Part shown: in pieces, positions 36,712-46,173 of the stretch
How positions within the stretch are numbered: position 1 is the first letter of the stretch
Layout: each line of letters begins with the position of its first letter
From: Acetivibrio clariflavus DSM 19732
Lineage (GTDB): Bacteria > Bacillota > Clostridia > Acetivibrionales > Acetivibrionaceae
Direction: 5' to 3'
NCBI RefSeq assembly: GCF_000237085.1
Contig: NC_016627.1
Span: 4,638,001-4,702,000, forward strand
Length of the DNA stretch: 64,000 nucleotides
The notes under the pieces: model-generated
Told to the model about the DNA's origin: nothing
Databases searched by the model: none
What the model saw: the letters and a program-made list of their open reading frames with translations, nothing else
Position numbers and translations under genes: made by a program

Positions 36712-37482
36712 CTACTGTCTGTTTTTCTCATAAATAATTCTAAGTCCTTCAAGGGCAAGAAATCCATTAATTTCGTCTATTGTTTCCGATTCACTGGCAA
36801 TCAATCTTGCAAGTCCGCCGGTAGCAATAACTTTTATGTTATCTTCCTTCATTTCTTTTTTCATTTTTTTCACAATATAATCCACAGTACCTACATAACC
36901 GTAAACTATACCTGACTGCATACTTGAGACAGTGTTGCGCCCGATTACATTGTCCGGTTTTACAAGGTCAATTCGTGGAAGTTTTGCTGCTCTTTGAAAC
37001 AGAGCCTCTGCAGAAATCTTAATACCTGGACATATTGCACCGCCTAAATATTCACCGTTGGATGACACTGCACAAAAAGTTGTTGCCGTACCAAAATCAA
37101 CTATTATAAACGGCGGCTTATATATCTCAAGGGCAGCAACAGCATTAACTATACGGTCTGCACCAACTTCCCTCGGATTTTCATACTTGATATTTATACC
37201 GGTCTTTATCCCCGGACCTACTATCACTGGTTCTAACTTAAAATATTTTCTAATGGCATGTTCTAAAGAATACATGATAGGAGGAACAACAGACGCTATT
37301 ACTACAGCTTCAATATTGGACACATCAATTTTTTCAAAGCTGAAAATATTCATTAAAAACATTCCGAATTCATCCGATGTCTTTTCCCTGTCAGTAGTCA
37401 TCCTCCAATGATTCAAAAGCTTTCTGCCGTCATATACACCAAAAACTATATTTGTATTTCCCACATCCATAACAACAATCAT
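36712..37482 (-). CDS. coaX: Type III pantothenate kinase
   Basis: Catalyses the first step of coenzyme A synthesis. The 256-residue ASKHA-fold enzyme shows [16 protein letters not shown] (phosphate 1), [33 protein letters not shown] and [14 protein letters not shown]. Type III enzymes need a monovalent cation and are not inhibited by CoA. It lies downstream of an Asn/Ser-rich gene, an amidohydrolase and birA on the same strand; birA-coaX proximity is common in clostridia. Confidence 0.96.
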   Translation of the reverse strand: MIVVMDVGNTNIVFGVYDGRKLLNHWRMTTDREKTSDEFGMFLMNIFSFEKIDVSNIEAVVIASVVPPIMYSLEHAIRKYFKLEPVIVGPGIKTGINIKYENPREVGADRIVNAVAALEIYKPPFIIVDFGTATTFCAVSSNGEYLGGAICPGIKISAEALFQRAAKLPRIDLVKPDNVIGRNTVSSMQSGIVYGYVGTVDYIVKKMKKEMKEDNIKVIATGGLARLIASESETIDEINGFLALEGLRIIYEKNRQ

Positions 37483-37521
37483 AAATTGTCTTTCCTCCGT
37501 CTTTTACATTACGATACATCT

Positions 37522-37944
37522 CTATACGCCCAATCTTAAACTCCTAATTTCTTTAAGCTCCAATTCTATTTCCTTTTCAATTCTTGCAATATCGGTTCTG
37601 ATATCTTCAATGGTCTCTTCCGATTTTACTCTACTGTTGCCCTTTGATGAAGAATTGTTATAGCCGTGCCTTACTCCGCTTTCTCTATTGGCATAAGAGC
37701 TTCTTTGGTAACTGCTATCCTTTTGAAAATTATTATCCCTTGATGAACCGCCTGTACTGTTGGACTTATTCAGATATTTTCCTCTACTGCTATCTTTATT
37801 GGAAAATTGCTCCTGATCGCCGGATTTCCTTTTCTGAAAATCTCTTTTTCTGCTTCCCGTCAAATTACCGCTATTGTTACTGCTGGTATTATTTGCATTT
37901 ACATTATTGCTGTTACCGGTTTCAGCATTACTATTGTTAATCAC
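37522..37944 (-). CDS. Asn/Ser-rich low-complexity protein with helical C-terminus
   Basis: I do not recognise this 140-residue protein. Residues 1-105 are of low complexity, rich in Asn, Ser, Gly, Lys and Arg (NSNNVNANNTSSNNSGNLTG), without hydrophobic segments. The last 30 residues form a charged amphipathic helix (EDIRTDIARIEKEIELELKE). The start is GTG 37944, 8 bases after ggaggggg, which supports real translation. The composition recalls disordered RNA-binding or spore-coat-associated proteins, but that is speculation. Confidence 0.65.
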   Translation of the reverse strand: MINNSNAETGNSNNVNANNTSSNNSGNLTGSRKRDFQKRKSGDQEQFSNKDSSRGKYLNKSNSTGGSSRDNNFQKDSSYQRSSYANRESGVRHGYNNSSSKGNSRVKSEETIEDIRTDIARIEKEIELELKEIRSLRLGV

Positions 37945-38149
37945 TGTTGATACCCCCTCCTAAATTTTTTCCCGGCATCTAATCAATCCATGCCCATAAA
38001 CAGTGAAATATCGGCTTAGACTTATTTCACTTTACATTATGCTTTATCGGATAAATCCGCATATACTCACTACTCAGCATAAATACTACTCTTTGCATCA
38101 ATTTCAGTTTGACTTTCTACTAAATTCAATTAAAATAAGCCTCACTATG

Positions 38150-38938
38150 TCATATTCCCAACAACTCCCTTGCATTTAATCCTAAAATGGCACTTTCAAT
38201 TTCATAACCAAAGGAAAATTCCCGAATCTTTTGCACTTCTTCACTTTGATCTCCCCAAGGCGAATCGGTGGCAAAAAGTATCTTCTTATAACCATGGTTA
38301 TTTATAATTCTCCGTACCTGCTGTTCATTCATAAATCTCACGCTATAGGATGTATCAAAATAAATTTCTGTACCGACAAGATATTTTTCTACCTCATCCC
38401 AGTATGAGAAGCCACCCATATGCGCTGCTACAAACTTTCCCCCAGGAAAGTCATCAATGACTCGTCTCAATCTTTCGGGAGTTGCATGGTAAGGCTCAGG
38501 AAGCCCGATGTCTACTCCTGCATGAAATATAATTATCAACCCCAGTTCTATGGCCACCTCATATATCGGATACATTTTTTTATCATCAACAAAAAATTTT
38601 TGGTAATCGGGATGAAGCTTTATCCCTTTTATTCCGTTCTCTTTTAATCTTAATAGCTCTTCCTTCCAATTCTCGTTTTCAGGATGAATGCTTCCGAAAC
38701 CTATAATACTGTCATCCTGTATAAGTGCAGTCCAGTTATTTATTTTTTCTGTCTGTGAAGGTTTTGTTGCAATGGAAAGAACTACCGATTTATCCACGCC
38801 GGCCTTTTTCATAGATTCTTTTAGACTTAGTATGGTTCCGTCAAGCCTCGCCGGTATATTTGCACATTTCGCCAACTGAGGCACCGCTTTGGCAGCAAGT
38901 TCATCATTGAAACAGTGCACATGGAAATCTATAATCAT
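38150..38938 (-). CDS. Amidohydrolase family metal-dependent hydrolase (PF04909-type)
   Basis: A TIM-barrel hydrolase of 262 residues. Metal ligands are seen in IIDFHVHCF (HxH), IKLHPDYQKFF, LIIIFHAGVDIGLPEPYH, KFVAAHMGGF and ILFATDSPWGDQSEEV (final Asp). Homologues act on decarboxylation or hydrolysis of varied small molecules; the substrate is not predictable. An agagaaggt site precedes ATG 38938. Confidence 0.88.
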   Translation of the reverse strand: MIIDFHVHCFNDELAAKAVPQLAKCANIPARLDGTILSLKESMKKAGVDKSVVLSIATKPSQTEKINNWTALIQDDSIIGFGSIHPENENWKEELLRLKENGIKGIKLHPDYQKFFVDDKKMYPIYEVAIELGLIIIFHAGVDIGLPEPYHATPERLRRVIDDFPGGKFVAAHMGGFSYWDEVEKYLVGTEIYFDTSYSVRFMNEQQVRRIINNHGYKKILFATDSPWGDQSEEVQKIREFSFGYEIESAILGLNARELLGI

Positions 38939-39065
38939 CTTACCTTCTCTCTTTCATTCATAATCTCCATAATAATTAATATACAGTGTATTTTTAAAAA
39001 AAGCTGCTGAAAATATTATACACCTTATTTCCTCTCATTTCCGAAGCAATTTCTTCCAAACATCA

Positions 39066-40067
39066 CTAGCAATATCCTAAAAGGCCTCTTACCGAGACCT
39101 CCCCGGAAAATACTTCTTTTACTGTGCCATCCTCACATTTTACTATCAATTTGCCGTCTTTGGTTATATCCTGCGCAATACCTCTATATTGCCGGTCCTT
39201 GTAAATTATGCTCACTTCTCTTCCCAAAGTAACCGAATGCTTTTTCCATTCAGAAATAATATATCCAAAATCTCCACATTTTACTTTATCATATATTGCT
39301 TCAAACTTTAATAGGATAGCTGCAATTAGTTGGGTTCTTTTTAAAATTTTTTGAATTCCCAATTCTTCTAAATGCATTTTCAACGAAGTGGCTTTATCTG
39401 ACAGTTCCTCAGAAAAATCTTCTTTCTGTTGGTTCACATTCACTCCTATACCCAAAACCAAAAAGTTGATACTCTCTATCTCCATATTCATTTCAACCAA
39501 TATTCCGCAGACTTTCTTACCATTTATTATTATATCATTCGGCCATTTTATTCCAGCTTTAATTTCAGCCACCTCGTAAAGTGCCTGCACAACAGCCACC
39601 GATGCTGCCAAGGTAAGCATCTGTACTTCTTCAAACGGAATATCAGGACGCAGCACCAGCGACATCCAAATACCTTTTTTGTTTGCGGAATTCCAATCTC
39701 TGCCTAATCTTCCACGTCCGCTGGTCTGACAATCGGCTACAATCAACGTACCTTCTTCACAGCCTTCTAAGGCTATTCTTTTTGCATAATTATTGGTTGA
39801 ATCAATTTGGTCAAAATATATTATATTTCTCCCTAAAACCTTTGTTTTAAGCTCTTCACTTATTTCAAAAGAATTAAGGACATCAGAATCGGGACTAAGT
39901 CTGTAGCCTTTTTTTGAGGACGATTCAATAATGTAGCCCTCACGTTTTAACTCATTAATGACTTTCCATATCGCTGTCCGCGATACTCCAAAAAGAGTAC
40001 TTAGCTGTTCACCCGAAACATATTCATGAGGGTTATTTTTAAGATATAATAAAACTTCTCTCTTCAC
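39066..40067 (-). CDS. birA: Bifunctional biotin-protein ligase and biotin repressor
   Basis: BirA attaches biotin to carboxylase subunits and, in this long form, represses biotin genes. The N-terminal winged helix (EYVSGEQLSTLFGVSRTAIW) precedes the ligase domain with DSTNNYAKRIALEGCEEGTL, the biotinyl-AMP loop GRGRLGRDWNS and IKWPNDIIINGKKVCGILVE. The C-terminal SH3-like domain ends at residue 333. It begins with GTG 40067, preceded by aagga. Confidence 0.96.
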   Translation of the reverse strand: MKREVLLYLKNNPHEYVSGEQLSTLFGVSRTAIWKVINELKREGYIIESSSKKGYRLSPDSDVLNSFEISEELKTKVLGRNIIYFDQIDSTNNYAKRIALEGCEEGTLIVADCQTSGRGRLGRDWNSANKKGIWMSLVLRPDIPFEEVQMLTLAASVAVVQALYEVAEIKAGIKWPNDIIINGKKVCGILVEMNMEIESINFLVLGIGVNVNQQKEDFSEELSDKATSLKMHLEELGIQKILKRTQLIAAILLKFEAIYDKVKCGDFGYIISEWKKHSVTLGREVSIIYKDRQYRGIAQDITKDGKLIVKCEDGTVKEVFSGEVSVRGLLGYC

Positions 40068-40114
40068 AGCAATCCTTCCAAAATAATAATTGAATTTTTA
40101 ATAACGATGCTTTT

Positions 40115-40726
40115 TTAAGGCTTTTTAACAGTAAAAGCTCTGTCGGTTTTCTTATCTATAAAAGCCACAAATCTGTTGCCATCCTTTTCAATCATCTCCA
40201 TTTCGCCTTCTGTTGCACGGCCTTTAAAGAAACCAAACAACAGCCTGTCGTTTAAATCATCATATTTCTGTCGAAAATCCTCAATCAGGTTATTTATGTA
40301 CAGTTCTTCCGAGTTATTGAACAAAATTGGCGAGCCCAATCCCTTATCCAGTAAACTGATCTGTTCCGGAATAACCGTAGTAGTCACAAGACACTCCGGA
40401 AGCCTGTACATTCCAAATATATAATCTTTTATAGGTATAATCGAATCCATATAAAGTTTCATAACCTCATCATGTTGCAAACCCAATTCATATAAAGACT
40501 TATCGGCTACATAGCAATATTCCGGATACAATTCAAGTCTGAGACATTTGTAATCCGGGGATTTGTATTTATCCATATCGTCTCTGGGATTCAAAAGAGC
40601 ACATAGGCATTTTTTATTTTCAAATTCTATTTGCACTTCCTTTTCATACCATTGAGACAGTTTCAAGCCACATTCAATTGAATCTCTAACTTTGTCCTGA
40701 GGCACATAATAGTAAACCTCAACCAT
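40115..40726 (-). CDS. Conserved hypothetical protein, start at MVEVYYYVP
   Basis: A 203-residue soluble protein I cannot assign. It begins at ATG 40726 after ggaggtg; an upstream GTG frame would include that site. The sequence is mixed alpha/beta with many aromatic and acidic residues (DKYKSPDYKCLRLELYPEYC; IPIKDYIFGMYRLPECLVTT). It lacks signal peptide, membrane helices and evident catalytic motifs. It sits between folK and birA on the same strand with gaps of about 50 to 70 bases, so it could be part of a folate/biotin transcript. Confidence 0.7.
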   Translation of the reverse strand: MVEVYYYVPQDKVRDSIECGLKLSQWYEKEVQIEFENKKCLCALLNPRDDMDKYKSPDYKCLRLELYPEYCYVADKSLYELGLQHDEVMKLYMDSIIPIKDYIFGMYRLPECLVTTTVIPEQISLLDKGLGSPILFNNSEELYINNLIEDFRQKYDDLNDRLLFGFFKGRATEGEMEMIEKDGNRFVAFIDKKTDRAFTVKKP

Positions 40727-40792
40727 TAAATACACCTCCACAACAATAAATTAAATCATTAAACTCTTGAACTGACAATAGAAATTAAAGAT

Positions 40793-41317
40793 TTAAAAAA
40801 AACAAGTCGGCAGCAAACCGCAAAATATTTCTTCAGCCTTCTTGTAAAATATAACTCCATTCTTGTCAGTACAATTGTTTATAAAATTTTTTATTTTGTC
40901 TATGAAACTGTCTTCTCTCTCAATTAATTCCATAAGCGGGATCAGCACAAAAGCTCTTTCAAACATCCTGGGATGGGGTATTATCAGTTCCTCAAGGTCA
41001 ATTCTCAAATCATCCATCATAAGTATGTCAATATCAATTGTTCTAGGCCCCCAATGTATTTCTCTTGTCCTCTTAAGCATATTTTCCACCTTTTGAAGAT
41101 GTTCCAACAGCTTAAGCGGTTCCAATTCAGTATGGAGTTTTAAAGCCATATTGAGAAATTTTCCCTGTTCTAAATATCCTACCGGTTCTGTTTCATATAT
41201 ATTTGAAACCTTAATAATACTCACGTCCGGAATCTTACTAATTTCGTCAACTGCTTCAAACAAATATTTTTCCCGGTCTCCCAAATTCGATCCCAATGAC
41301 AAAAATACTTTATGCAT
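40793..41317 (-). CDS. folK: 7,8-dihydro-6-hydroxymethylpterin pyrophosphokinase
   Basis: FolK transfers pyrophosphate to hydroxymethyl-dihydropterin in folate synthesis. The 174-residue protein starts KVFLSLGSNLGDREKYLFEA and contains the signature GPRTIDIDILMMDDLRID, with the HPRMFERAFVLIPLMEL motif after it. It overlaps folB by 8 bases. A tail of about 20 residues (VIFYKKAEEIFCGLLPTCFF) extends beyond the usual end. Confidence 0.96.
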   Translation of the reverse strand: MHKVFLSLGSNLGDREKYLFEAVDEISKIPDVSIIKVSNIYETEPVGYLEQGKFLNMALKLHTELEPLKLLEHLQKVENMLKRTREIHWGPRTIDIDILMMDDLRIDLEELIIPHPRMFERAFVLIPLMELIEREDSFIDKIKNFINNCTDKNGVIFYKKAEEIFCGLLPTCFF

Positions 41318-41678
41318 TCTCTCTTGACCTCTTTATTTCAACACCTACCCAGCCAAAATCTCCGTCAATAGGTGCATCCGGTTTTCTAATCTTAACAACA
41401 ACAGTTTTTATTTTATCAAAGTTTGACATTAGTTCCTCGGAAATTTTTTGGGCAAAGCTCTCAATAAGACGAAACTTATTCTTGTTATTTATATCTTTTA
41501 TAATATCATAAACTACTGAATAGTCCACAGTATTTCCCAAATCATCAGTAATACCTGCCGGTTCCAAATCGAGAAATATCTCAATATCGATATAGAAATA
41601 TTGCCCTATTTCCCGCTCTTTTTCCAATACACCATGATATCCGTAAAGCTTAATATCTTTTAACAATATCTTGTCCAC
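41310..41678 (-). CDS. folB: Dihydroneopterin aldolase
   Basis: FolB converts dihydroneopterin to hydroxymethyl-dihydropterin and glycolaldehyde. The 122-residue protein shows the typical ILLKDIKLYGYHGVLEKERE and DDLGNTVDYSVVYDIIKDIN, with catalytic Lys in VKIRKPDAPIDGDFGWVGVE. It starts with GTG 41678, 7 bases after gggag, and overlaps folK. Confidence 0.96.
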   Translation of the reverse strand: MDKILLKDIKLYGYHGVLEKEREIGQYFYIDIEIFLDLEPAGITDDLGNTVDYSVVYDIIKDINNKNKFRLIESFAQKISEELMSNFDKIKTVVVKIRKPDAPIDGDFGWVGVEIKRSRENA

Positions 41679-41764
41679 AGCATATCTCCCACACTTGATA
41701 ATTTCAGTTTACCATTAGTACCTGCTTGTTTTTTTAAATAAACTCAAAACAAAAGGTTCTGTAT

Positions 41765-42946
41765 CTATACTCGAACCATAGCATCGGTCATTCTTACAAC
41801 CCGAGCCATTTCCTTCACATCGTGCACTCTTACAAAATCAGCACCTTTAGCTATTCCAAGAGTCACAGTTGCTGCAGTCCCCTCAAGCCTTTCCTCCACA
41901 GGAAGATCTAAAACATTACCTATCATAGACTTTCTCGATGTACCTAATAACACTGGAAGATTAAGGGTTGAAAGTTCTTTAAGCCTTCTCATCACTTCAA
42001 GGTTCTGATCTAAATTCTTACCAAAGCCTATACCGGGGTCAATCACCATATTTTCTTTTCTAATACCTGCTTTTTCGGCTATCTCAATACTTTTTCTCAG
42101 AAACTTTATAATATCCCCCATAAGGTCACTGTACTCACAATTATCACTATTATGCATCATTACAACTCCGGCACCGTATTTTGCAACAACTTCAGCCATT
42201 CCTGCATCTTTTTGCAGCCCCCAGACATCATTAACTATATGGGCTCCTGCTTTCAGGGCCTTTTCTGCGACAATTGCTTTAGATGTATCTACCGAAATTG
42301 GGACATTGAATTCTTTTGCCAATACTTCTATTACCGGCATTACCCTGTTTATTTCCTCTGTGGCCTCTACCGGCTGGTGCCCGGGTCTTGTGGACTCACC
42401 GCCCACATCAATAATATCCGCACCGTTCTCTATCATCTCCCTCGCCCTTTTAACGGCACTTTCGATATTATTGTATTTTCCGCCGTCATAAAAAGAATCG
42501 GGAGTTACATTCAGAATTCCCATTATATAAGTCTTTTCACCTATAGGAAGTTTGTATTTACCACATTCGAAATATTCAGGCTTTCCAACGTCCAATCCCG
42601 TCAGGACTCTTTTTATTTCCTCGCCGATCTCCTTAAGAATTCCCGGCTGCATTTCCAGCTTGTAAATAAGTTTGTTATATTGCGAATATGTTCCCATAAT
42701 AAGTATATCAGAAGTTGAGATGCTAAAATTAGCTACACCCCTGTTTACTGCAACATCTCCGCCTTTACCCAGCATTTCCTGCTTAATGATATTAGCAGCA
42801 AAAGTGCTGACATTTTCAATTTTCATTGTAATAAACAACGCCTTATTTGAAAGCCATGGTATCGATACCGCATCTACACCTATCTTGCGGATTTCTTCCT
42901 TGGCTGTACTCATATTTTCAATAAACAATAATCTTGCGTTTATCAT
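41765..42946 (-). CDS. folP: Dihydropteroate synthase, long clostridial form
   Basis: FolP condenses pterin pyrophosphate with p-aminobenzoate. The catalytic TIM barrel (about 135-393) has MGILNVTPDSFYDGGKYN, IIDVGGESTRPGHQPV, HIVNDVWGLQ and PVLLGTSRKSMIGNVLDL. The first 130 residues (LFIENMSTAKEEIRKIGVDA and on) are an extra N-terminal domain found in many clostridial and thermophile FolP proteins. ATG 42946 follows ggag at 8 bases. Together with folB and folK, and folE at 51610, it supplies the folate pathway. Confidence 0.95.
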   Translation of the reverse strand: MINARLLFIENMSTAKEEIRKIGVDAVSIPWLSNKALFITMKIENVSTFAANIIKQEMLGKGGDVAVNRGVANFSISTSDILIMGTYSQYNKLIYKLEMQPGILKEIGEEIKRVLTGLDVGKPEYFECGKYKLPIGEKTYIMGILNVTPDSFYDGGKYNNIESAVKRAREMIENGADIIDVGGESTRPGHQPVEATEEINRVMPVIEVLAKEFNVPISVDTSKAIVAEKALKAGAHIVNDVWGLQKDAGMAEVVAKYGAGVVMMHNSDNCEYSDLMGDIIKFLRKSIEIAEKAGIRKENMVIDPGIGFGKNLDQNLEVMRRLKELSTLNLPVLLGTSRKSMIGNVLDLPVEERLEGTAATVTLGIAKGADFVRVHDVKEMARVVRMTDAMVRV

Positions 42947-42964
42947 AAACTCATCTCCATTACC

Positions 42965-43465
42965 CTAAAAATATATTATCTGTCCCGACACTCTTTTGTC
43001 TTCTATCTTAAGTATTCCATAGGAATAATACGGCTGCCACCTTTTATCTGTTGGAGAACCGGGATTAAAAAACAGGACACCTTCAATTTCTTCATTATAC
43101 GGTGCATGACTATGCCCAAAAACAACACAATTTACTGAATCGTCTTTAAATAAATTGATCGAATTTTTGAGTGCATTGCCGCCATACCCGATATGACCAT
43201 GGGTAATTCCAATCTTTACACCACTAACATCCAATATCTTTTTCATGCCAAGTTTGCTCTGCATAATAAAATCGTCATTATTCCCTGCCACAGCATAAAC
43301 TTCCGCAATCTCCTCAAGCTCATATATTACATAATCTTTTATAAGATCTCCGGCATGAATAATCATATCCACACCCCTAAATGCCTCCAAAACAATATCG
43401 GGTATTGCTTTGCCTCTGCTGGGGATATGGGTATCGGATAGAACTCCAATAGTAACAGTATTCAA
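42965..43465 (-). CDS. YfcE/MJ0936 family metallophosphoesterase
   Basis: A 166-residue calcineurin-like phosphodiesterase. Metal motifs are VLSDTHIPSRGKAIP, IIHAGDLIKDYV, VAGNNDDF, ITHGHIGYGG and VFGHSHAPYNEE. I set the start at TTG 43465, 7 bases after aggagg; the longer frame to 43528 has no site and no homology. It is 18 bases upstream of folP and probably co-transcribed. Relatives hydrolyse phosphodiesters such as 2-prime,3-prime-cAMP; the natural substrate is unknown. Confidence 0.9.
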   Translation of the reverse strand: MNTVTIGVLSDTHIPSRGKAIPDIVLEAFRGVDMIIHAGDLIKDYVIYELEEIAEVYAVAGNNDDFIMQSKLGMKKILDVSGVKIGITHGHIGYGGNALKNSINLFKDDSVNCVVFGHSHAPYNEEIEGVLFFNPGSPTDKRWQPYYSYGILKIEDKRVSGQIIYF

Positions 43466-43852
43466 AAATAATCCTCCTGTAAAATAAATCTTTCGTAAAC
43501 AAACAGTTTTTAAACTCCTGAATATCAAAATTATTATAATACATTTATTCTCCTTTTAGAAGTCCATTGCTTAATTGGCTGTGTCTTAAAAAATCTTTAC
43601 AGTCTCTATAAATTTATTATATCTTGTTAACTTATGATATGCAAAAAGAGTAAACCTTATTGTTTTATTTACATTTTTATATTAAACTTAAATAGTAGAT
43701 GTTAGCATCATTGGGACTCAAATATCATATAAGAAAATAGCTGTACTTTCATGTTTAATACTGGTATCAGTGTTAGCAGCTAATAGACAAAGGTTAAGGT
43801 TATTTTCATTTTTTATATTCAGAACAATATAAATAGTTTAGGAGGGAATATT
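43466..43852. other. Intergenic divergent promoter region, no gene seen
   Basis: This AT-rich stretch separates the phosphodiesterase gene (minus) from the membrane protein gene (plus). No confident promoter, repeat or RNA element was recognised beyond the two ribosome binding sites. Confidence 0.5.
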
Positions 43853-44263
43853 ATGGAAAAAACAAAACTGGATATAAGTGTTGGTCTTCTTGGTGCAATA
43901 TTATATTTTTCAGGTCTGATTAACTTTTTAGTTCTAGTTATACTAGCAGGATATGTACTTTTATTCGAAAATAACGCATGGCTGAGAAAAAGTGCTGTAA
44001 AAGCTGTCGTAATAGTAATAGCTTTTTCCGTCGCTTCAATTATAATCGGTATAAGCAACAGTATATTTGATATACTCAACACTCCTCTTTCCTGGTTCAG
44101 AATTCCTTTCAGAATTTCCTGGCCCCTTAGCATAGATTCCATTGTTCTAAGAGCATTGGACATCATTGAAAAAGTTGTTTTATTAGTGCTTGGATTCAAA
44201 GCTTTTAGCCAGGGTTCTATGAACTTGGGTCCGATTGATAATATTATAGATAGAAATAATTAA
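43853..44263 (+). CDS. Small membrane protein, DUF4870/Tic20-like in appearance
   Basis: A 136-residue protein with about three to four hydrophobic helices (LGAILYFSGLINFLVLVILA; AVKAVVIVIAFSVASIIIGI; IEKVVLLVLGFKAFSQG). The motif YVLLFENNAWLRKSAVKAVV resembles the small membrane family in which HSRQAL-like loops join helices, but the match is weak. ATG 43853 follows aggaggg. It is 28 bases upstream of a zinc-ribbon gene, so the two probably form an operon. Confidence 0.75.
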   Translation: MEKTKLDISVGLLGAILYFSGLINFLVLVILAGYVLLFENNAWLRKSAVKAVVIVIAFSVASIIIGISNSIFDILNTPLSWFRIPFRISWPLSIDSIVLRALDIIEKVVLLVLGFKAFSQGSMNLGPIDNIIDRNN

Positions 44264-44291
44264 TTTCTTTTCATTTAGGTGGTGGTTTATC

Positions 44292-44861
44292 GTGTCTTTT
44301 TTTGAAAAATTGACTAGTGCAGGAAGGGATATGGCAAAAAAGACCAAAGAATTGGCTGATATCACAAAACTTAACATGCAGATAAGCAGTGAGGAGGACA
44401 AAATTAAGAACAATTATATAGAAATAGGCAAATTATATTATGAGCTATTTTCATCCAACCCGGATGAGAAATTTGCAGAGTTTTGTTCTGCCATAACCGA
44501 GTCAAGAAATAAAATCGAAGCTTTGAAAGACCAAATACTTGAGATTAAATGTGTAAAGAAATGTTGCCATTGTGGTGCAGAAATAACTAAATCGGCTGTA
44601 TTTTGCAGTGCATGTGGCAAAAAGGTGGAAAATGATGAAAATATAACTTCCGCTAATACCGAAGCAAGCGGCGAAACCGACAAAAACACTGAATTCAGCC
44701 AAAATGATAAAAATTTCGAAGCTGTTGAAAATAATAATCTATCCGAGAATACAAACGAACCGCAAAAAGCCGAGTCCACACCCAGAATGTGTCCTTCATG
44801 CAATAATGCCGTTCCCAGTGATGCAAAGTTTTGTAATAATTGCGGAATCAAATTAGAGTAA
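44292..44861 (+). CDS. Protein with helical N-terminus and two zinc ribbons
   Basis: A 189-residue protein. The first 90 residues form helices (KTKELADITKLNMQISSEED; ESRNKIEALKDQILEIKC). A zinc ribbon CCHCGAEITKSAVFCSACGKK follows, then an acidic low-complexity linker, and a second ribbon CPSCNNAVPSDAKFCNNCGIK at the C-terminus. Such zinc_ribbon_2 proteins are common in Firmicutes and often accompany membrane proteins; no activity is known. The start is GTG 44292. Confidence 0.8.
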   Translation: MSFFEKLTSAGRDMAKKTKELADITKLNMQISSEEDKIKNNYIEIGKLYYELFSSNPDEKFAEFCSAITESRNKIEALKDQILEIKCVKKCCHCGAEITKSAVFCSACGKKVENDENITSANTEASGETDKNTEFSQNDKNFEAVENNNLSENTNEPQKAESTPRMCPSCNNAVPSDAKFCNNCGIKLE

Positions 44862-44898
44862 ATATTGTTACCATTCGAATTACCGTAAAATACATAAA

Positions 44899-44936
44899 CA
44901 GGTCAGTTGTATAAAAAAGCAACTGACCTGATGTTT
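44899..44936. terminator. Bidirectional terminator between convergent genes
   Basis: CAGGTCAGTTG (44899-44909) and CAACTGACCTG (44920-44930) form an 11-bp stem with a 10-base loop and are followed by TTTTTT. It ends the zinc-ribbon gene and probably also the alcohol dehydrogenase from the other side. Confidence 0.88.
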
Positions 44937-44942
44937 TTTACC

Positions 44943-46043
44943 TCATAGAAAAGTTTTCTCAAGTATTTCAACCAAATCCTTTTCATTAACTTGTCTGGCA
45001 TTATAGGATGTGCTTCTTTGTTTCATGGTAAGAGCCGCATAATTTTTAATTTCTTCACTGCTCAAACTCAAATCCTTTTTAATCATTTTTTCTATTATAT
45101 CTCCAAATTCGTCTATGGACGATACCTTGAATAACTCCAAAATTTTATTTATTTTTTCTCCGACTGCTTCATAATTGAATTTAAGATATTCCCGCATAAA
45201 GTAACCATTAGCTCTTCCATGGGGTATTCCTTTAAAATAAGTGAGAGAATATCCTAAACCATGAATAATTGTTGTTCCTGTATGGGAAATAACCATTCCT
45301 CCAAGCATGGAAACATAGATAAGCTTTTCTCTTATATTGAAATCAATATTATTGTCTATTAAATCTTTTGTACACTCAGAAAATATTCTCATAGCCTCTA
45401 ATGCCAATATATCACTTACCGGTGTAATTCTTTTACTTAAGTATCCTTCCATAGCATGGGACAGAGCATCAACAGCCGTGTCGACAGTAGTCTCATAAGG
45501 CATACTCTCCGTATAGGTTGCATCTATAAAAGCAAGCTTTGGGAAAGTATCTTCATTGCCAAAACTCATTTTGGTCTTAATATCGTTTCTGGTCAATATG
45601 GAGTAGGGTGTAACTTCACTCCCCGTTCCTGCCGTAGTTGGAATAGCAACTATAGACAGTGGCCTGTTTTCAAATACATTTTTATAAAGTTCCAGAGGTT
45701 CAATATCATTTACTGCCAATACTGCAATAGCCTTTGAGGCATCAAGGGGCGAACCGCCTCCAATACCGATTATAAAATCGGCTTTAAACTCTCTTGCCGC
45801 TTTTCCTCCTTCTGCCACATTCTCCAGAGAGGGATTGTTTTCAACTCTATCGTAGATGCTGTAATCTATATTATATTCTTTAAGTATTTCTTCCACATGA
45901 CTAAGTGCTCCGCTAGCTTTTGCAGAATTTTTACCGGTGACAATGAGAGCTCTCTTGCCGCATTTAGCAACCAACTCTTTATTTTGAATCAAACACCCTT
46001 TGCCAAATAAAACCTTCGTACCTATCTTAAATCCAAACTGCAT
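44943..46043 (-). CDS. Iron-containing alcohol dehydrogenase
   Basis: A 366-residue group III NAD(P)-dependent alcohol dehydrogenase. Motifs are GIGGGSPLDASKAIAVLA (nucleotide binding), IPTTAGTGSEVTPYSILT, and metal ligands in AVDALSHAMEGYL and IHGLGYSLTYFKGIPHGRAN. The start is ATG 46043 (MQFGFKIGTKVLFG); the open frame runs 68 codons further upstream through the padR promoter region and is not real there. It is divergent from padR, and the shared palindrome suggests regulation by PadR. The substrate could be ethanol, butanol or an aldehyde. Confidence 0.93.
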   Translation of the reverse strand: MQFGFKIGTKVLFGKGCLIQNKELVAKCGKRALIVTGKNSAKASGALSHVEEILKEYNIDYSIYDRVENNPSLENVAEGGKAAREFKADFIIGIGGGSPLDASKAIAVLAVNDIEPLELYKNVFENRPLSIVAIPTTAGTGSEVTPYSILTRNDIKTKMSFGNEDTFPKLAFIDATYTESMPYETTVDTAVDALSHAMEGYLSKRITPVSDILALEAMRIFSECTKDLIDNNIDFNIREKLIYVSMLGGMVISHTGTTIIHGLGYSLTYFKGIPHGRANGYFMREYLKFNYEAVGEKINKILELFKVSSIDEFGDIIEKMIKKDLSLSSEEIKNYAALTMKQRSTSYNARQVNEKDLVEILEKTFL

Positions 46044-46106
46044 ATTATCACCATTCTTCTTTATAAAATTGTGAACCAAATTCATTATATAATACTTTTT
46101 TTGGTA

Positions 46107-46136
46107 TTGACTATATATCGATGATCTATATATAAT
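46107..46136 (+). promoter_or_regulatory. Sigma-A promoter of padR
   Basis: TTGACT (46107-46112) and TATAAT (46131-46136) are 18 bases apart. Most of this promoter lies within the operator-like palindrome at 46112-46161, which fits autoregulation. Confidence 0.6.
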
Positions 46137-46161
46137 ATCATATATAGATGACCGATATATA
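46112..46161. promoter_or_regulatory. 50-bp near-palindromic operator, probable PadR site
   Basis: The left half starts TATATATCGATGATC and the complement of the right half starts TATATATCGGTCATC. Over 25 bases the two halves differ at only three positions. It covers the padR -10 region and lies about 70 bases before the alcohol dehydrogenase start, so one dimer or two could control both genes. Confidence 0.65.
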
Positions 46162-46173
46162 AGGAGTGATAAA

